Source of the DNA: CAZQQU01 sp964595625
GTDB taxonomy: Bacteria; Bacteroidota; Bacteroidia; Flavobacteriales; Flavobacteriaceae
Length of the DNA stretch: 64,000 nt
Direction of reading: 5' to 3'
Assembly (NCBI GenBank): GCA_964595625.1
Contig: CAZQQU010000002.1
Coordinates: 186,001-250,000 of the forward strand
Part shown: positions 46,322 through 56,700 of the stretch, in pieces
Numbering within the stretch: position 1 is the first letter of the stretch
Layout of the letters: the number at the start of each line of letters is the position of its first letter
Position numbers and translations under genes: made by a program
The notes under the pieces: generated by a model
The model's input: only the letters and a program-made list of their open reading frames with translations
Told to the model about the DNA's origin: nothing
The model's database searches: none

Positions 46322-47299
46322 TTAATCCAGCGACTGATTTTCTTGTTGTGATTTTTTCAACAAGATATCAAATTCTTCCGCAGTCATCGTACCGTAATAG
46401 AAATTTATCGGGTTGATACGTTGTCCGTCTTTAAAAACCTCATAGTGCAAGTGAGGGGCTTGGGAACGGCCGGTGCTTCCTACAAAACCAATTATATCAC
46501 CGCGTTTTACCCGTTGATTCACCTTGACATTATACCGGTGTAAGTGGGCGTAGAGGGTTTCGTAGCCAAATCCGTGATCTATAACGATGTGATTGCCATA
46601 ACCCGAGGCGCGGTTGTCGGCTTTGATCACTTTTCCATCACCCGTAGCGTAAACCGGGGTGCCGGTTGGAGCGGTAAAATCCATTCCCCAATGAAACTTA
46701 CGAGCCTTCGTAAAAGGGTCCGTACGCCACCCATAGCCCGAAGCTATGTGTGTTAAGTCTTCCGTATCGACGGGTTGGATGGCCGGAATAGAAGCTAATA
46801 AATTTTCTTTTTCTTCCGCTAATTTGGTTATTTCATCCAATGATTTGGATTGGACAATCAGCTGGCGTGTCAAGACATCCATTCTTCTATGGGTAGAAAT
46901 TAACAGGGTAGAATTGTCAAAACCTTCCAAATCTTTGTATCTATTAATTCCCCCAAATCCAGCTTTACGCTGACTTTCAGGTATGGGTTCGGCTTCAAAA
47001 TACAGACGATAAATTGAGTTATCGCGTTCGGCTATATTGCTGAGTACTTCTTCGACATCGGTCATTTTCTTGTTGAGTAACTCAAATTGTAATTCCATAT
47101 TGGCCAACTCCCTACGTAACATACGCTCGCGAGGGGTTTCGATACCCGGGATATTAAAGTAAATCAGTAATAAGATAAAACCTCCTAAAAACATGCCTAA
47201 TATATACAACAGAAAAAAGCCCAGTCTACGACCTTTCTTATGCTCTATTTTTCGGTAGGCCAGTGTCTCGCTGTCGTAATAATATTTTACTTTAGACAT
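46322..47299 (-). CDS. M23-family metallopeptidase, membrane-anchored
   Basis: This 325-residue protein has one membrane helix at about residues 25-47, a coiled-coil region and an LytM/M23 domain: HWGMDFTAPTGTPVYATGDG (metal His and Asp), then HLHYEVFKDG with the final metal His. All catalytic residues are present. Such proteins cut peptidoglycan crosslinks or activate amidases at division. It is followed 42 bases later by the MerR gene, likely cotranscribed, and diverges from alaS. Confidence 0.92.
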   Translation of the reverse strand: MSKVKYYYDSETLAYRKIEHKKGRRLGFFLLYILGMFLGGFILLLIYFNIPGIETPRERMLRRELANMELQFELLNKKMTDVEEVLSNIAERDNSIYRLYFEAEPIPESQRKAGFGGINRYKDLEGFDNSTLLISTHRRMDVLTRQLIVQSKSLDEITKLAEEKENLLASIPAIQPVDTEDLTHIASGYGWRTDPFTKARKFHWGMDFTAPTGTPVYATGDGKVIKADNRASGYGNHIVIDHGFGYETLYAHLHRYNVKVNQRVKRGDIIGFVGSTGRSQAPHLHYEVFKDGQRINPINFYYGTMTAEEFDILLKKSQQENQSLD

Positions 47300-47439
47300 A
47301 AACTAAAAAGAGTTATTTTTGTCAAAAATTGAAGTTGCTATCCTAACAAAATCATAGCATTTGAATTTTTAGGGTAACAAATATAACAAATTGTTTAAAA
47401 AGACATTCCGAAATAAAATTCCTAGTAGCTAATTAATCA

Positions 47440-50079
47440 ATGAAATCAAACGAAATCCGTAGCCGTTTCTTAAAGTTTTTTGAAGAAAGAGGACATCTTA
47501 TTGTTCCTTCTGCACCCATCGTTTTAAAAGATGACCCGACCTTGATGTTTAACAATTCGGGAATGGCGCAGTTTAAAGAATTTTTTTTAGGAAATGCTAC
47601 CCCCAAAAGTAAGCGGATAGCCGATACACAAAAGTGCCTTCGGGTATCGGGCAAGCACAATGATTTGGAAGATGTAGGTTTTGATACCTATCATCATACG
47701 ATGTTTGAAATGTTGGGGAACTGGTCGTTTGGTGATTATTTTAAAGAAGAAGCCATCGCTTGGGCATGGGAATTTTTAACCGAAGAATTAAAATTAGACA
47801 CAGATCGGCTGTATGTTTCTGTTTTTGAAGGGAATACGGATGAGAATGTGCCGTTTGACCAAGAGTCATGGGATATTTGGAAACGTTTTGTGCCTGAAGA
47901 CCGTATACTTCTAGGCAGTAAAAAGGACAATTTTTGGGAAATGGGAGATCAGGGTCCATGCGGGCCTTGTTCCGAAATACATATTGATCTACGCCCCGAT
48001 GCAGAAAGAGCTCAACTTCCGGGTAAAGATTTGGTCAATGCCGACCATCCTCAGGTAGTTGAAATCTGGAATAATGTTTTTATGGAATACAATCGCAAGG
48101 CCGATGGCTCCTTAGAAAAACTTCCTGCTCGACACGTGGATACCGGTATGGGATTTGAACGTCTTTGTATGGCCATGCAAGGTGTGACTTCTAATTATGA
48201 CACCGATGTTTTTACCCCGTTAATACAACGAGTTGAAAAAATTACCGGTCGGAAGTATACGCCCAATACAGTCCAACCCATTTCTGAGGAACAAAACAAA
48301 ACCAATATCGCTATTCGGGTGGTGGTAGATCATGTACGTGCCGTGGCTTTTGCTATTGCCGATGGTCAACTACCCAGTAATACCGGTGCAGGCTATGTGA
48401 TTCGGAGAATATTGCGAAGAGCTATTCGATACGGCTTTACTTTTTTACATCAAAAAGAGGCCTTTATCTACCAATTAGTTGAAGTGCTCTCCGATCAAAT
48501 GGGAGAGGCTTTTCCAGAAATAAAACAACAAAAGAGTTTGGTTGAAAACGTAATTCATGAAGAGGAAAACTCCTTCCTAAAAACCTTAGAACAGGGCTTG
48601 TTGTTATTAGAAAATGTGATTCGTACCACTTCCGGTCCTACAGTATCGGGTCGAAAAGCCTTTGAACTTTACGACACCTATGGTTTCCCCAAAGATTTAA
48701 CAGCTTTAATTTTAAAAGAAAACGGACTCACCTTAGACGAAGTAGAATTTGAAGCAGCACTGCTGGAACAAAAAAATCGTTCGCGGTCTGCCGCCGAAAT
48801 TTCCAAGGACGATTGGGTAGTGCTTACCGAAGTACTCCCTCAGGCCTTTGTGGGCTACGATACGCTTTCTTCCGAAGTCAAGCTGAGCAGGTATCGAAAA
48901 ATAGATAGTAAAAAAGACGGAGTTTTATATCAATTGGTTTTTAACCAAACTCCTTTTTATCCTGAAGGAGGTGGTCAAGTGGGTGACCGTGGTCATCTGG
49001 TACATCCCCATGAAACCATCGAAATAATTGATACTAAAAAAGAAAACAATTTAATTGTTCATTTTACGAAACAATTACCGGTACATACCGATCAATGTTA
49101 TACCGCCCAAGTAGATACAGTACACCGGGCAGCCGCTCAAAAAAACCATACAGCGACGCATTTGCTACACCAAGCTTTACGCAGCATATTAGGCACGCAT
49201 GTGGAACAAAAGGGATCGTTAGTAGCTCCGGGTTATTTGCGTTTTGACTTTTCACATTACACCAAATTGACAGACGAGGAGTTACAACAGTTAGAGACTT
49301 TTGTCAATCAAAAAATCCAACAGCAACTACCTTTAATAGAAAACCGTTCCGTTCCTTTCCAACAAGCTATAGCAGAAGGCGCCATGGCGCTTTTTGGTGA
49401 AAAATATGGCGACCAAGTACGTACTATTCGTTTTGGTGAAAGTATCGAATTATGTGGAGGTACTCATGTGCGAAATACGGCTGAAATATGGCATTTAAAA
49501 ATCACTTCAGAATCGGCTGTAGCTGCCGGAATACGAAGAATTGAAGCGATTACCGGGGAGCAAGTTCAAGCGTATTTTGCTCAGCAAGAAAACACCCTGT
49601 TCACAATCAAACAAAGTTTGAAAAATCCTCAGGATGTGCTTAAATCTATCCAAACTCTGCAAGAGGAAAATACCCGTTTAAAAAAGCAAGTGGAGCAGCT
49701 ACTACGTGAAAAGACACAGGTGCTTAAAAAAGAACTTGAAACGGAGATTCAGGAAGTTAACGGAGTTCGTTTTTTAGCCAAACAAATTGATTTAGAGGCT
49801 TCAGCAGCAAAAGATTTGGCTTATGAATTGGGAAATAAATTCGACAATTTGTTTATCGTACTGGGAACCGTGGCCCAAGACAAGCCTATTCTCAGTTGTT
49901 ATATTTCAAAAGAGTTAGTTGAATCCCGAGGTTATCACGCCGGTGAGGTAGTAAAACAACTCGGTAAACACATTCAAGGGGGAGGTGGAGGACAACCGTT
50001 TTTTGCCACTGCCGGAGGAAAAAATCAAGCCGGAATGGCCAACGCTTTACAAGAGGCTAAATCTTTTGTTGAGCACTAA
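47440..50079 (+). CDS. alaS: Alanyl-tRNA synthetase
   Basis: This 879-residue enzyme has the class II core (SRFLKFFEERGHLIVPSAP, FNNSGMAQFKEFFLG, HHTMFEMLGNWSFGDYFK), an editing domain with the zinc motif HTATHLLH and CGGTHVRNT, and a C-Ala domain with GGGGGQPFFATAGG. The length is normal. A 53-codon membrane-protein gene follows 18 bases after its stop. Confidence 0.98.
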   Translation: MKSNEIRSRFLKFFEERGHLIVPSAPIVLKDDPTLMFNNSGMAQFKEFFLGNATPKSKRIADTQKCLRVSGKHNDLEDVGFDTYHHTMFEMLGNWSFGDYFKEEAIAWAWEFLTEELKLDTDRLYVSVFEGNTDENVPFDQESWDIWKRFVPEDRILLGSKKDNFWEMGDQGPCGPCSEIHIDLRPDAERAQLPGKDLVNADHPQVVEIWNNVFMEYNRKADGSLEKLPARHVDTGMGFERLCMAMQGVTSNYDTDVFTPLIQRVEKITGRKYTPNTVQPISEEQNKTNIAIRVVVDHVRAVAFAIADGQLPSNTGAGYVIRRILRRAIRYGFTFLHQKEAFIYQLVEVLSDQMGEAFPEIKQQKSLVENVIHEEENSFLKTLEQGLLLLENVIRTTSGPTVSGRKAFELYDTYGFPKDLTALILKENGLTLDEVEFEAALLEQKNRSRSAAEISKDDWVVLTEVLPQAFVGYDTLSSEVKLSRYRKIDSKKDGVLYQLVFNQTPFYPEGGGQVGDRGHLVHPHETIEIIDTKKENNLIVHFTKQLPVHTDQCYTAQVDTVHRAAAQKNHTATHLLHQALRSILGTHVEQKGSLVAPGYLRFDFSHYTKLTDEELQQLETFVNQKIQQQLPLIENRSVPFQQAIAEGAMALFGEKYGDQVRTIRFGESIELCGGTHVRNTAEIWHLKITSESAVAAGIRRIEAITGEQVQAYFAQQENTLFTIKQSLKNPQDVLKSIQTLQEENTRLKKQVEQLLREKTQVLKKELETEIQEVNGVRFLAKQIDLEASAAKDLAYELGNKFDNLFIVLGTVAQDKPILSCYISKELVESRGYHAGEVVKQLGKHIQGGGGGQPFFATAGGKNQAGMANALQEAKSFVEH

Positions 50080-50097
50080 ATTTTAAAATATAATCTT

Positions 50098-50259
50098 ATG
50101 AGATATGTACATATTCCCCTGCTACTGATTGTACTATTTTTTGGCTATGTAGTTTTTCTGTTGCTAAAAAAAGACTACCAGAAACTCAAAGCCATATTAT
50201 ACCCGGGTTTATTTTTTATAGTGGCCTGGCTGGTGTTTTATTACTTTTTATTTGAGTAA
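50098..50259 (+). CDS. Small hydrophobic membrane protein (53 residues)
   Basis: This ORF begins ATG at 50098 and ends TAA at 50257-50259: MRYVHIPLLLIVLFFGYVVF..., two membrane helices (about residues 5-23 and 36-52) with a charged loop (KKDYQKLK). It lies 18 bases after alaS on the same strand and two bases before the convergent AI-2E-family gene's stop. It is the kind of small gene automatic callers miss. I do not know the family. Confidence 0.6.
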   Translation: MRYVHIPLLLIVLFFGYVVFLLLKKDYQKLKAILYPGLFFIVAWLVFYYFLFE

Positions 50260-50261
50260 TT

Positions 50262-51374
50262 TTAGTGTTGGGAGTTGTTTTCGGAATTCGCAGTGGCATT
50301 ATTTTCCGTTTCAACTAATTGTTTACTTCTTTTAGAGTTATTTACCAAGCTGTCGTTGTCTAGGTGAATATCAATAAATTCTTTTTTGTAAATTTTGAGT
50401 AAAAGTAAAAATAAGCTGATCAGTAACGGGCCAAAAATCAAACCTAAAAATCCAAATATTGGAACTCCTACCACCACTCCAACTAGGGTAATTAACGGAT
50501 GAATATTGGCCAGTCTTTTCTGCACCACCAAGCGAAATAAATTATCGGTAGAGCCTACTACCACCAGTCCATAAATCAACATAGTGATACCCTGCCAGTT
50601 TTGACCTGAGGCAAATAAAATGATAATTACCGGTCCAATACCGATAGCAGTACCAATAAAGGGTATCATCGATCCGATGGCGGTGATTACAAACCAAAAC
50701 CAAGGATTGGGAACTCCCAGTATTAAAAAGCCTATCAGGGCAACAATTCCTTGAAGGATAGCTACCAAAGGTATACCAATGGCATTCGACTTGACAATAC
50801 TGTTGACTTCATCACTAATGACGGTGATATTTTCAGCCTTAAAGGGCAGGTAAGTATAGAGCGACTCGATAAATTGCCTACGGTTTACTAACATAAAGTA
50901 GAGTAAAAAATACATGATACCAATGGCAATAATAACGTTTAAGGTATTGCCTACTAGATTTTCCAATTGGGTACCAATCACCGAACCGATTTGTTCCATA
51001 TTGAAATTCGAACTGATTTCAAAACCAGCTTTGCTTTCAAATTGGTGAATTTGTGTACGAATAATTTCAACAAATTCTGAAAAACGAGTCACCGCACTAC
51101 CCAATTTTGTAGTAATCATCGCAACTGTAACGGTCAGTGGAATAAGGATGACGAAAAAGGAAAAAATAAGTAAAATTGTTGCCGCCCACGGAGCTTTCCA
51201 TTTTTTTTCGAGAACCAAGTGGCGCATCCATCCTTTAAGCATAATATACAAGGTAATTGCCCCGAGGACTCCGGTCATAAATGGAATCATACTTCGGAAT
51301 AATAAAATACCGATAAAACCTATTAAGAGCAAGGTAAATACTTGCCTGACGATATTAGGATGTATATGTGGCAT
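50262..51374 (-). CDS. AI-2E-family membrane transporter
   Basis: This 370-residue protein has about seven to eight membrane helices and the family pattern VVSGVPIFGFLGLIFGPLLISLF-like (here VGVPIFGFLGLIFGPLLI) and LVVVGSTDNLFRLVVQKRL. Family names come from the TqsA/YdiK group; members also act as Na+/H+ antiporters. AI-2 export should not be inferred. A short acidic tail ends in NSENNSQH. Confidence 0.88.
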   Translation of the reverse strand: MPHIHPNIVRQVFTLLLIGFIGILLFRSMIPFMTGVLGAITLYIMLKGWMRHLVLEKKWKAPWAATILLIFSFFVILIPLTVTVAMITTKLGSAVTRFSEFVEIIRTQIHQFESKAGFEISSNFNMEQIGSVIGTQLENLVGNTLNVIIAIGIMYFLLYFMLVNRRQFIESLYTYLPFKAENITVISDEVNSIVKSNAIGIPLVAILQGIVALIGFLILGVPNPWFWFVITAIGSMIPFIGTAIGIGPVIIILFASGQNWQGITMLIYGLVVVGSTDNLFRLVVQKRLANIHPLITLVGVVVGVPIFGFLGLIFGPLLISLFLLLLKIYKKEFIDIHLDNDSLVNNSKRSKQLVETENNATANSENNSQH

Positions 51375-51464
51375 GGCACTTAGTTTAAATCAAACTAAAG
51401 ATAGTAAAAAGCTTGAGATGGTGATAATTTTGCTAAAATATTATCAAAAGAATCGGTGTGCTAA

Positions 51465-52025
51465 TTAGGGATTACTCCAGCCTATCATAAAAAATTTAAA
51501 AGTGGCATGGTCAGGTATGTCGTTTGTAGTAATAGTAGCACCCATTTGATTGCGTAAGGTATCTGCTAAAAACACTTTGTCTACCGTGATATAGACTTCC
51601 GAGTCTTCTAACGAAATCACCAAATTCTGTATTCCATTATGGATACTTTTAACTTGGTATTTGTCTTTGATATCTTTAAAAGTACTGTTTAAATGGAGTC
51701 CTTTATCGGTTTGGTAGCGGCTGTCAAAAACCTGGATGTTGGTAATTTGAGAAGTAGATTGTTCGTTAGCGGTTAACTGAAGCAATTTAGCGCCTCCTTT
51801 TTCGTAAATCTCAATCATAGCATTGGTGTTGGAGAAGTAATTGCCTGTAGGTTGAGTACGTACCACCGAGTCTTGGGAAAAAATAGAATCGAGCTGATTG
51901 ACCCGGGCTTCTTTGGTCAAAGGACCAATTTTACCAGTGGTAATCATAAACAAATCGTTGTCTTTTTTACATTGTGTCAATGTTAATAGGGCGACTAAAG
52001 CGACCCCTACATAGGTATATTTCAT
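51465..52025 (-). CDS. Lipoprotein of unknown function
   Basis: This 186-residue protein begins with a lipoprotein signal (MKYTYVGVALVALLTLTQC, Cys at residue 19). The rest has an ITTGKIGPLTKEARVNQLDSIF segment and two beta-rich stretches; the pattern slightly recalls DUF1131-type lipoproteins, with low confidence. It starts 11 bases after the HerA-like gene ends, on the same strand, so the two form an operon. Confidence 0.7.
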   Translation of the reverse strand: MKYTYVGVALVALLTLTQCKKDNDLFMITTGKIGPLTKEARVNQLDSIFSQDSVVRTQPTGNYFSNTNAMIEIYEKGGAKLLQLTANEQSTSQITNIQVFDSRYQTDKGLHLNSTFKDIKDKYQVKSIHNGIQNLVISLEDSEVYITVDKVFLADTLRNQMGATITTNDIPDHATFKFFMIGWSNP

Positions 52026-52036
52026 AGAGGGAATTA

Positions 52037-53575
52037 TTATTTTTTAATTAATTTACCGAGTATACCCAACACACTTCTAATCACGGTGGGGCTACTCAAT
52101 ACTTTTGTAAATGGGTTTTGACGGGAACTAGAGGAGGTTCTCCGAGTAGTGGTTTTTCGAGAACTACGTTCCAGTTTTTCTCTCTCTTGTCGTGATTTCT
52201 CTAGAGCCTCTTCTTCTTCAGCGCGGGCAATTTTTTGATTTAAAATTTCATAAGCACTTTCTCGGTCTATTTGTTCGTTGTATTTTTTTACCAATGAGGA
52301 GGCAGTAACTAAATCGTTAATTTCATTGTCATTCAGAATATCCATACGACTTTTGGGTGCTCGAAGCATGGTTGCTACCAGTGGGGTAGGAATTCCTTTT
52401 TCATTTAAAGCTGAAATTAAAGCCTCTCCGGTTCCTAAGGAAGTGAGTATTTGATCAGTTTGGTAATAATCAGAAAGCGGATAATTTTCTGCAGACAGTT
52501 TAATAGCTTTCCGATCTTTCGCGGTAAATGCTCGGAGAGCGTGTTGCACTTTTAAACCTAATTGACTTAATACGGCCGAAGGTATATCGGTAGGATTTTG
52601 AGTGATAAAGAAAATACCAACCCCTTTAGACCGGATTAGTTTTACGATAGTTTCAATTTGATTTAACAAGGTTTTAGAAGCCTCGTTAAATATCAAATGT
52701 GCTTCTTCAATAAAAATCACCAATTTGGGTTTTTCGGTATCTCCCTCTTCGGGGAAAGTAGCATAGATTTCGGCTAATAAACAGAGCATAAAGGTTGAAA
52801 ATAGCTTGGGTCGGTCTTGTATGTCTGTCAAACGAATAATGTTAATATAACCGTTTCCTTGATGGTCTTTACGCAATAAATCTTCTGGTTCAAAAGAACG
52901 TTCTCCAAAAAATAAATCGCCTCCTTGGTGTTCTAATTCAACTATTTTGCGAAGTATTGCTCCTGTCGAAGCTGTAGAAATTTTTCCGTATTCTTTTTCA
53001 AATTCACTTTTTCCGACGTCGGTACAGTATTGTAGGGTTTTTTTTAGGTCTTTTAAATCCAATAATGGAATGTGTCGGTCGTCACAATACTTGAAAATTA
53101 CGGCCATTACACCTGATTGCACATCCGATAAGTCGAGGATACGCGATAATAAAACGGGTCCAAATTCAGAGACGGTAGCTCGCATTCTAGAGCCTTTTTC
53201 TTCTGATAGTGACAACAATTCCACCGGGAATTTTTGGGTATGGTAGGGGATACCCATTTTTTGATGTCTTTCAGTGATAAAGGGTTTTTCTTCACCCGGT
53301 TGTGCGATACCACTTAAATCTCCCTTGATATCCATCAGCAAAACCGGAACACCATGTTCTGACAAGTTTTCCGCCAGTACTTGGAGGGTAACCGTTTTAC
53401 CGGTACCTGTGGCTCCTGCAATAAGTCCGTGTCGATTCAGTGTTTTTAAAGGAATTTTAACCGGGGCTTCAGCCAGTACTTCTCCGTCTAGCAGGGCAGC
53501 ACCTAGGGTAATAAAATGGCCTTTAAAGTGATATCCTTGATTGATATGTTCGATAAAAGCTGCTCTTTTCGACAT
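52037..53575 (-). CDS. HerA-like helicase domain (DUF853) ATPase
   Basis: This 512-residue ATPase has Walker A GATGTGKT, Walker B KLVIFIEEAHLIF and a sensor FFITQNPTDIPSAVLSQLG. It matches the DUF853/HerA-like proteins of E. coli YjgR type, with RQ-rich and Ser/Arg-rich C-terminus. It is not next to a NurA nuclease, so the archaeal DNA-end role does not apply. It is followed by a lipoprotein gene with 11 bases between. Confidence 0.9.
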   Translation of the reverse strand: MSKRAAFIEHINQGYHFKGHFITLGAALLDGEVLAEAPVKIPLKTLNRHGLIAGATGTGKTVTLQVLAENLSEHGVPVLLMDIKGDLSGIAQPGEEKPFITERHQKMGIPYHTQKFPVELLSLSEEKGSRMRATVSEFGPVLLSRILDLSDVQSGVMAVIFKYCDDRHIPLLDLKDLKKTLQYCTDVGKSEFEKEYGKISTASTGAILRKIVELEHQGGDLFFGERSFEPEDLLRKDHQGNGYINIIRLTDIQDRPKLFSTFMLCLLAEIYATFPEEGDTEKPKLVIFIEEAHLIFNEASKTLLNQIETIVKLIRSKGVGIFFITQNPTDIPSAVLSQLGLKVQHALRAFTAKDRKAIKLSAENYPLSDYYQTDQILTSLGTGEALISALNEKGIPTPLVATMLRAPKSRMDILNDNEINDLVTASSLVKKYNEQIDRESAYEILNQKIARAEEEEALEKSRQEREKLERSSRKTTTRRTSSSSRQNPFTKVLSSPTVIRSVLGILGKLIKK

Positions 53576-53649
53576 GGTTCAAAAATTTGGGTTAAAAATA
53601 CTAATTGTATTTGGTTAAGCAATTCGAGCTGTAGTTATTTTTAAAAAAA

Positions 53650-53678
53650 ACCGCCACTAAACAACGTTTAATGGCGGT
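53650..53678 (-). terminator. Intrinsic terminator after the S8 protease
   Basis: A 13-bp stem (accgccactaaac / gtttaatggcggt, one G-T wobble) lies about 23 bases past the stop at 53701; on the minus strand it is followed by a T run. Confidence 0.85.
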
Positions 53679-53700
53679 GTAGGTATAAGTTACAACCTTC

Positions 53701-56700
53701 TTATCGTACTACTAATTTTTTGGTAGTTTCGGTGTTGCCATTTCGCAGGGAAACAAAATACACCCCACTGGCCAAATTAGAAACATCAATAACTATCCAA
53801 GACTCTTTCGCCGAAAGGCTAGTTTGGCTAAATACAGGTTGACCCAATAAGTTGAATATACGCAAACTACTGTTCTCTTCTATGTTTTCAAAATAGAGGT
53901 TCACTTGTTTATCTGCGGGATTGGGGTACATGCTAAAGGTAGAGGTTTCGTAATCTGAAGTACTCACCACACCTGAGATATTGATGTTATCAATAAACGT
54001 ACTGTTTCCATATCCACAAATATTGACAAATCGGAACATTACATTTTCTCCTAAGAAGTCGGTCAAATCGATGGTTTCAGTTCTCCAATGATCGGCAGAG
54101 CTGGGAGACCAGCTGACCGTGGTATTGTAGCTAGGTAAAGTCGAAAGATCGAGACCATTTTTAAAATAAATTTGAGTAAAGGTTTCTCCACAATCGATTG
54201 AGGCTTCAACCCGCAAACCGTCGCTATTTTGAGCACTGTATTGTGCTTTGGCCAAATCAAAATTTAATTCGGCTGAAGTCGCGTTTACCAATCGGAAAAT
54301 TTCGGTTTGGAAACTGTCTAATTGACCACTGGCATTGTAGTTATAATTGTCAATGTATGCTGCGGTTGTACTACTGCCACTACTGCCGGTTACACCGCTT
54401 TCTTCTATCCAGGTTTCTTGATTGTCTGGATTTGAAATGGTCCAAGAAATGGGAGGGAAACCGTTCGCTTCAAAGTCTTCTTCAAAAGGTATAAAGGTGG
54501 CACTTGAAAAAGCGTAAAATTCTATTTCTTTTTCGTCGTTACTGGTGTTTTCATCACCCGATAAATCTACCCAAACAGATAGTGTATATTCGCCATTGGT
54601 GTCGATTGAAAGTGGAGTGTCAAACGTGTAATCCACACTTTGTCCACCAGCAAGATTCTGGGTGAAATTTTCAGTGACTACGGTTCCGCTGTTTAGCTGG
54701 TAATTTACAGTAAAATTAGTCTGACTGTTCGTACCGTTATTTACAATTTTAGTAGAAACCATCACTTCCCCCGAACACAGTGTGTTGAATTCATTTGGAT
54801 CGTTATTGATAGCTAAAACCCCAATGTCATTGGCCATACTACAGTTGTGTAATCCCCCGGCGTAATAAATGGCATTGGCACGTCTACCGGTCCAGCCGGC
54901 CGTATTGTTTTTAGCGCGTACCGAAAACCAAATCGGATCGTTGGGGTCATCAATGGGAATCGTAATGGAATTGGTATTGGTTGTTCCTACTATTTCCATA
55001 TATTTTTCTCCTAGTAGATAAAAATCATAGGATTCAGCATTGGTAACGCTACTCCAGGTAAAGGTAGCTTCATAGGGACACATTTGCGTGAGTTGAATGC
55101 CACTCACACTAGGGGCAATTGAAAACACCCCCGCACTTTCACTTTGTTGACTACCGTCAGACACACGTACCTTTACATTACCACTTACGTTGTTAGGTAC
55201 GGTCCAGGTGTAGTTGGTGGTATTGTTTACAGTAGTGATGGTTGTCCATGAGCCCCCGTTATTGGTAGAATACTGTAATGTAAAATTGTTTGAAGTATTG
55301 ACTGCATCCCAGTGAATTACTTCTTGTTGGCCGGGAATAAAACTTTCCCCGCCGTTCGGATAAGTCAGTACTAATTTTTCGTCGTTTGAAATTATTTCGT
55401 AGACCACATAATAACTTTGTGGACCTACTGGTACGTTAAATCCGGAGACTTCTAAGGTATAATTTCCGGCTTGAGGATTGTTAATAAGCACCTGTTCCAT
55501 ATTATTGAGTCGGTCAATACCGGGTACGGCAGGTGAATCTAAATTACTTGGATTGGGTGTATGATCTAAAACCCATGGTAAAAAAGATACGTTTGAAGGA
55601 TTTTTTACAACTAAATCCAAATCATTTACTAATGCCGGATTAGCTCCCACTGAAGCAGTTGGGTCATGCCAATAGATCATAAAGCGAACCTGAGAGGTGT
55701 TAGCAGGTACTTGGAAGGTATGGGTATTGGTGCTTCCATGAGTTATAGTAGAATTTAAATAGCGTTCTTCTTCCAACAATTTACCGGCTCTTCTCCCGTT
55801 GATAATACCCCATCCAAATTTAAAATCGGGTCCAACATTTCCAGCATCGTTTGTAGTATTTAAGAGGATGGCTTTAATCAAAGCCGAATTGGGGTGATCA
55901 CCGCCATTCAAATCGGCATACATCTCATAGAGCTGGGCTGCTACCCCTGCAATTCCAGGTGCTGCTCCAGAAGTACCTCCAAAAACTAAGTAGTTGTGAT
56001 TTTCGCTGGTCGAATTTTGATCCTGTCCATGAGCCGTAATATCAGGTTTGATACGACCGTCATGGGCAGGGCCACGACTACTTGAGTTGACTAATGTTCC
56101 GTCGTAATATACATTGGCAGTTGTCATCACATTTTTACCTTGTTTATGACCTCCGGTAATATTACCCCATTGATTACCCGCTCCGTAGCCACAGTTAACA
56201 TTGTTGGAGTTCCCCGCGGAGAATACGTGTAGCAGATGGGGTATGTTATTAGTTTGGGTATCAACTGTAACTGTGGTTGATGTATACCCATCATTACATC
56301 CATTACTATAGGATGAATTGGTAATTTGTGTGATATTATTGTTGATATAATACAACGTATGGGTATCTTGAAAATGCGATTGGTAATTAACCACATATAC
56401 ATCCGAACCAGCCGCCATTCCTCGCATAGTAGGATTTCTATTGCCCGCACCAGACATAATTCCAGCTACCCCATCACCATGGGTTTGACCGGTTCCACTA
56501 GCTCTGGAATTATCCAGACGACCTTGGAAGTCTATATGAGGGCCTACAATACCATCATCACGAACCATCACACCGACACCTTCACCGGTATAGTCGGTAC
56601 CTAATCCTTGCATGGTGTCTAAACTGTTGGAACGATGTATGGAGCGTCCTCGGTAATCATCAGGTATGGAAGGTGCAGTAATCAACTCTACCCATTTTAC

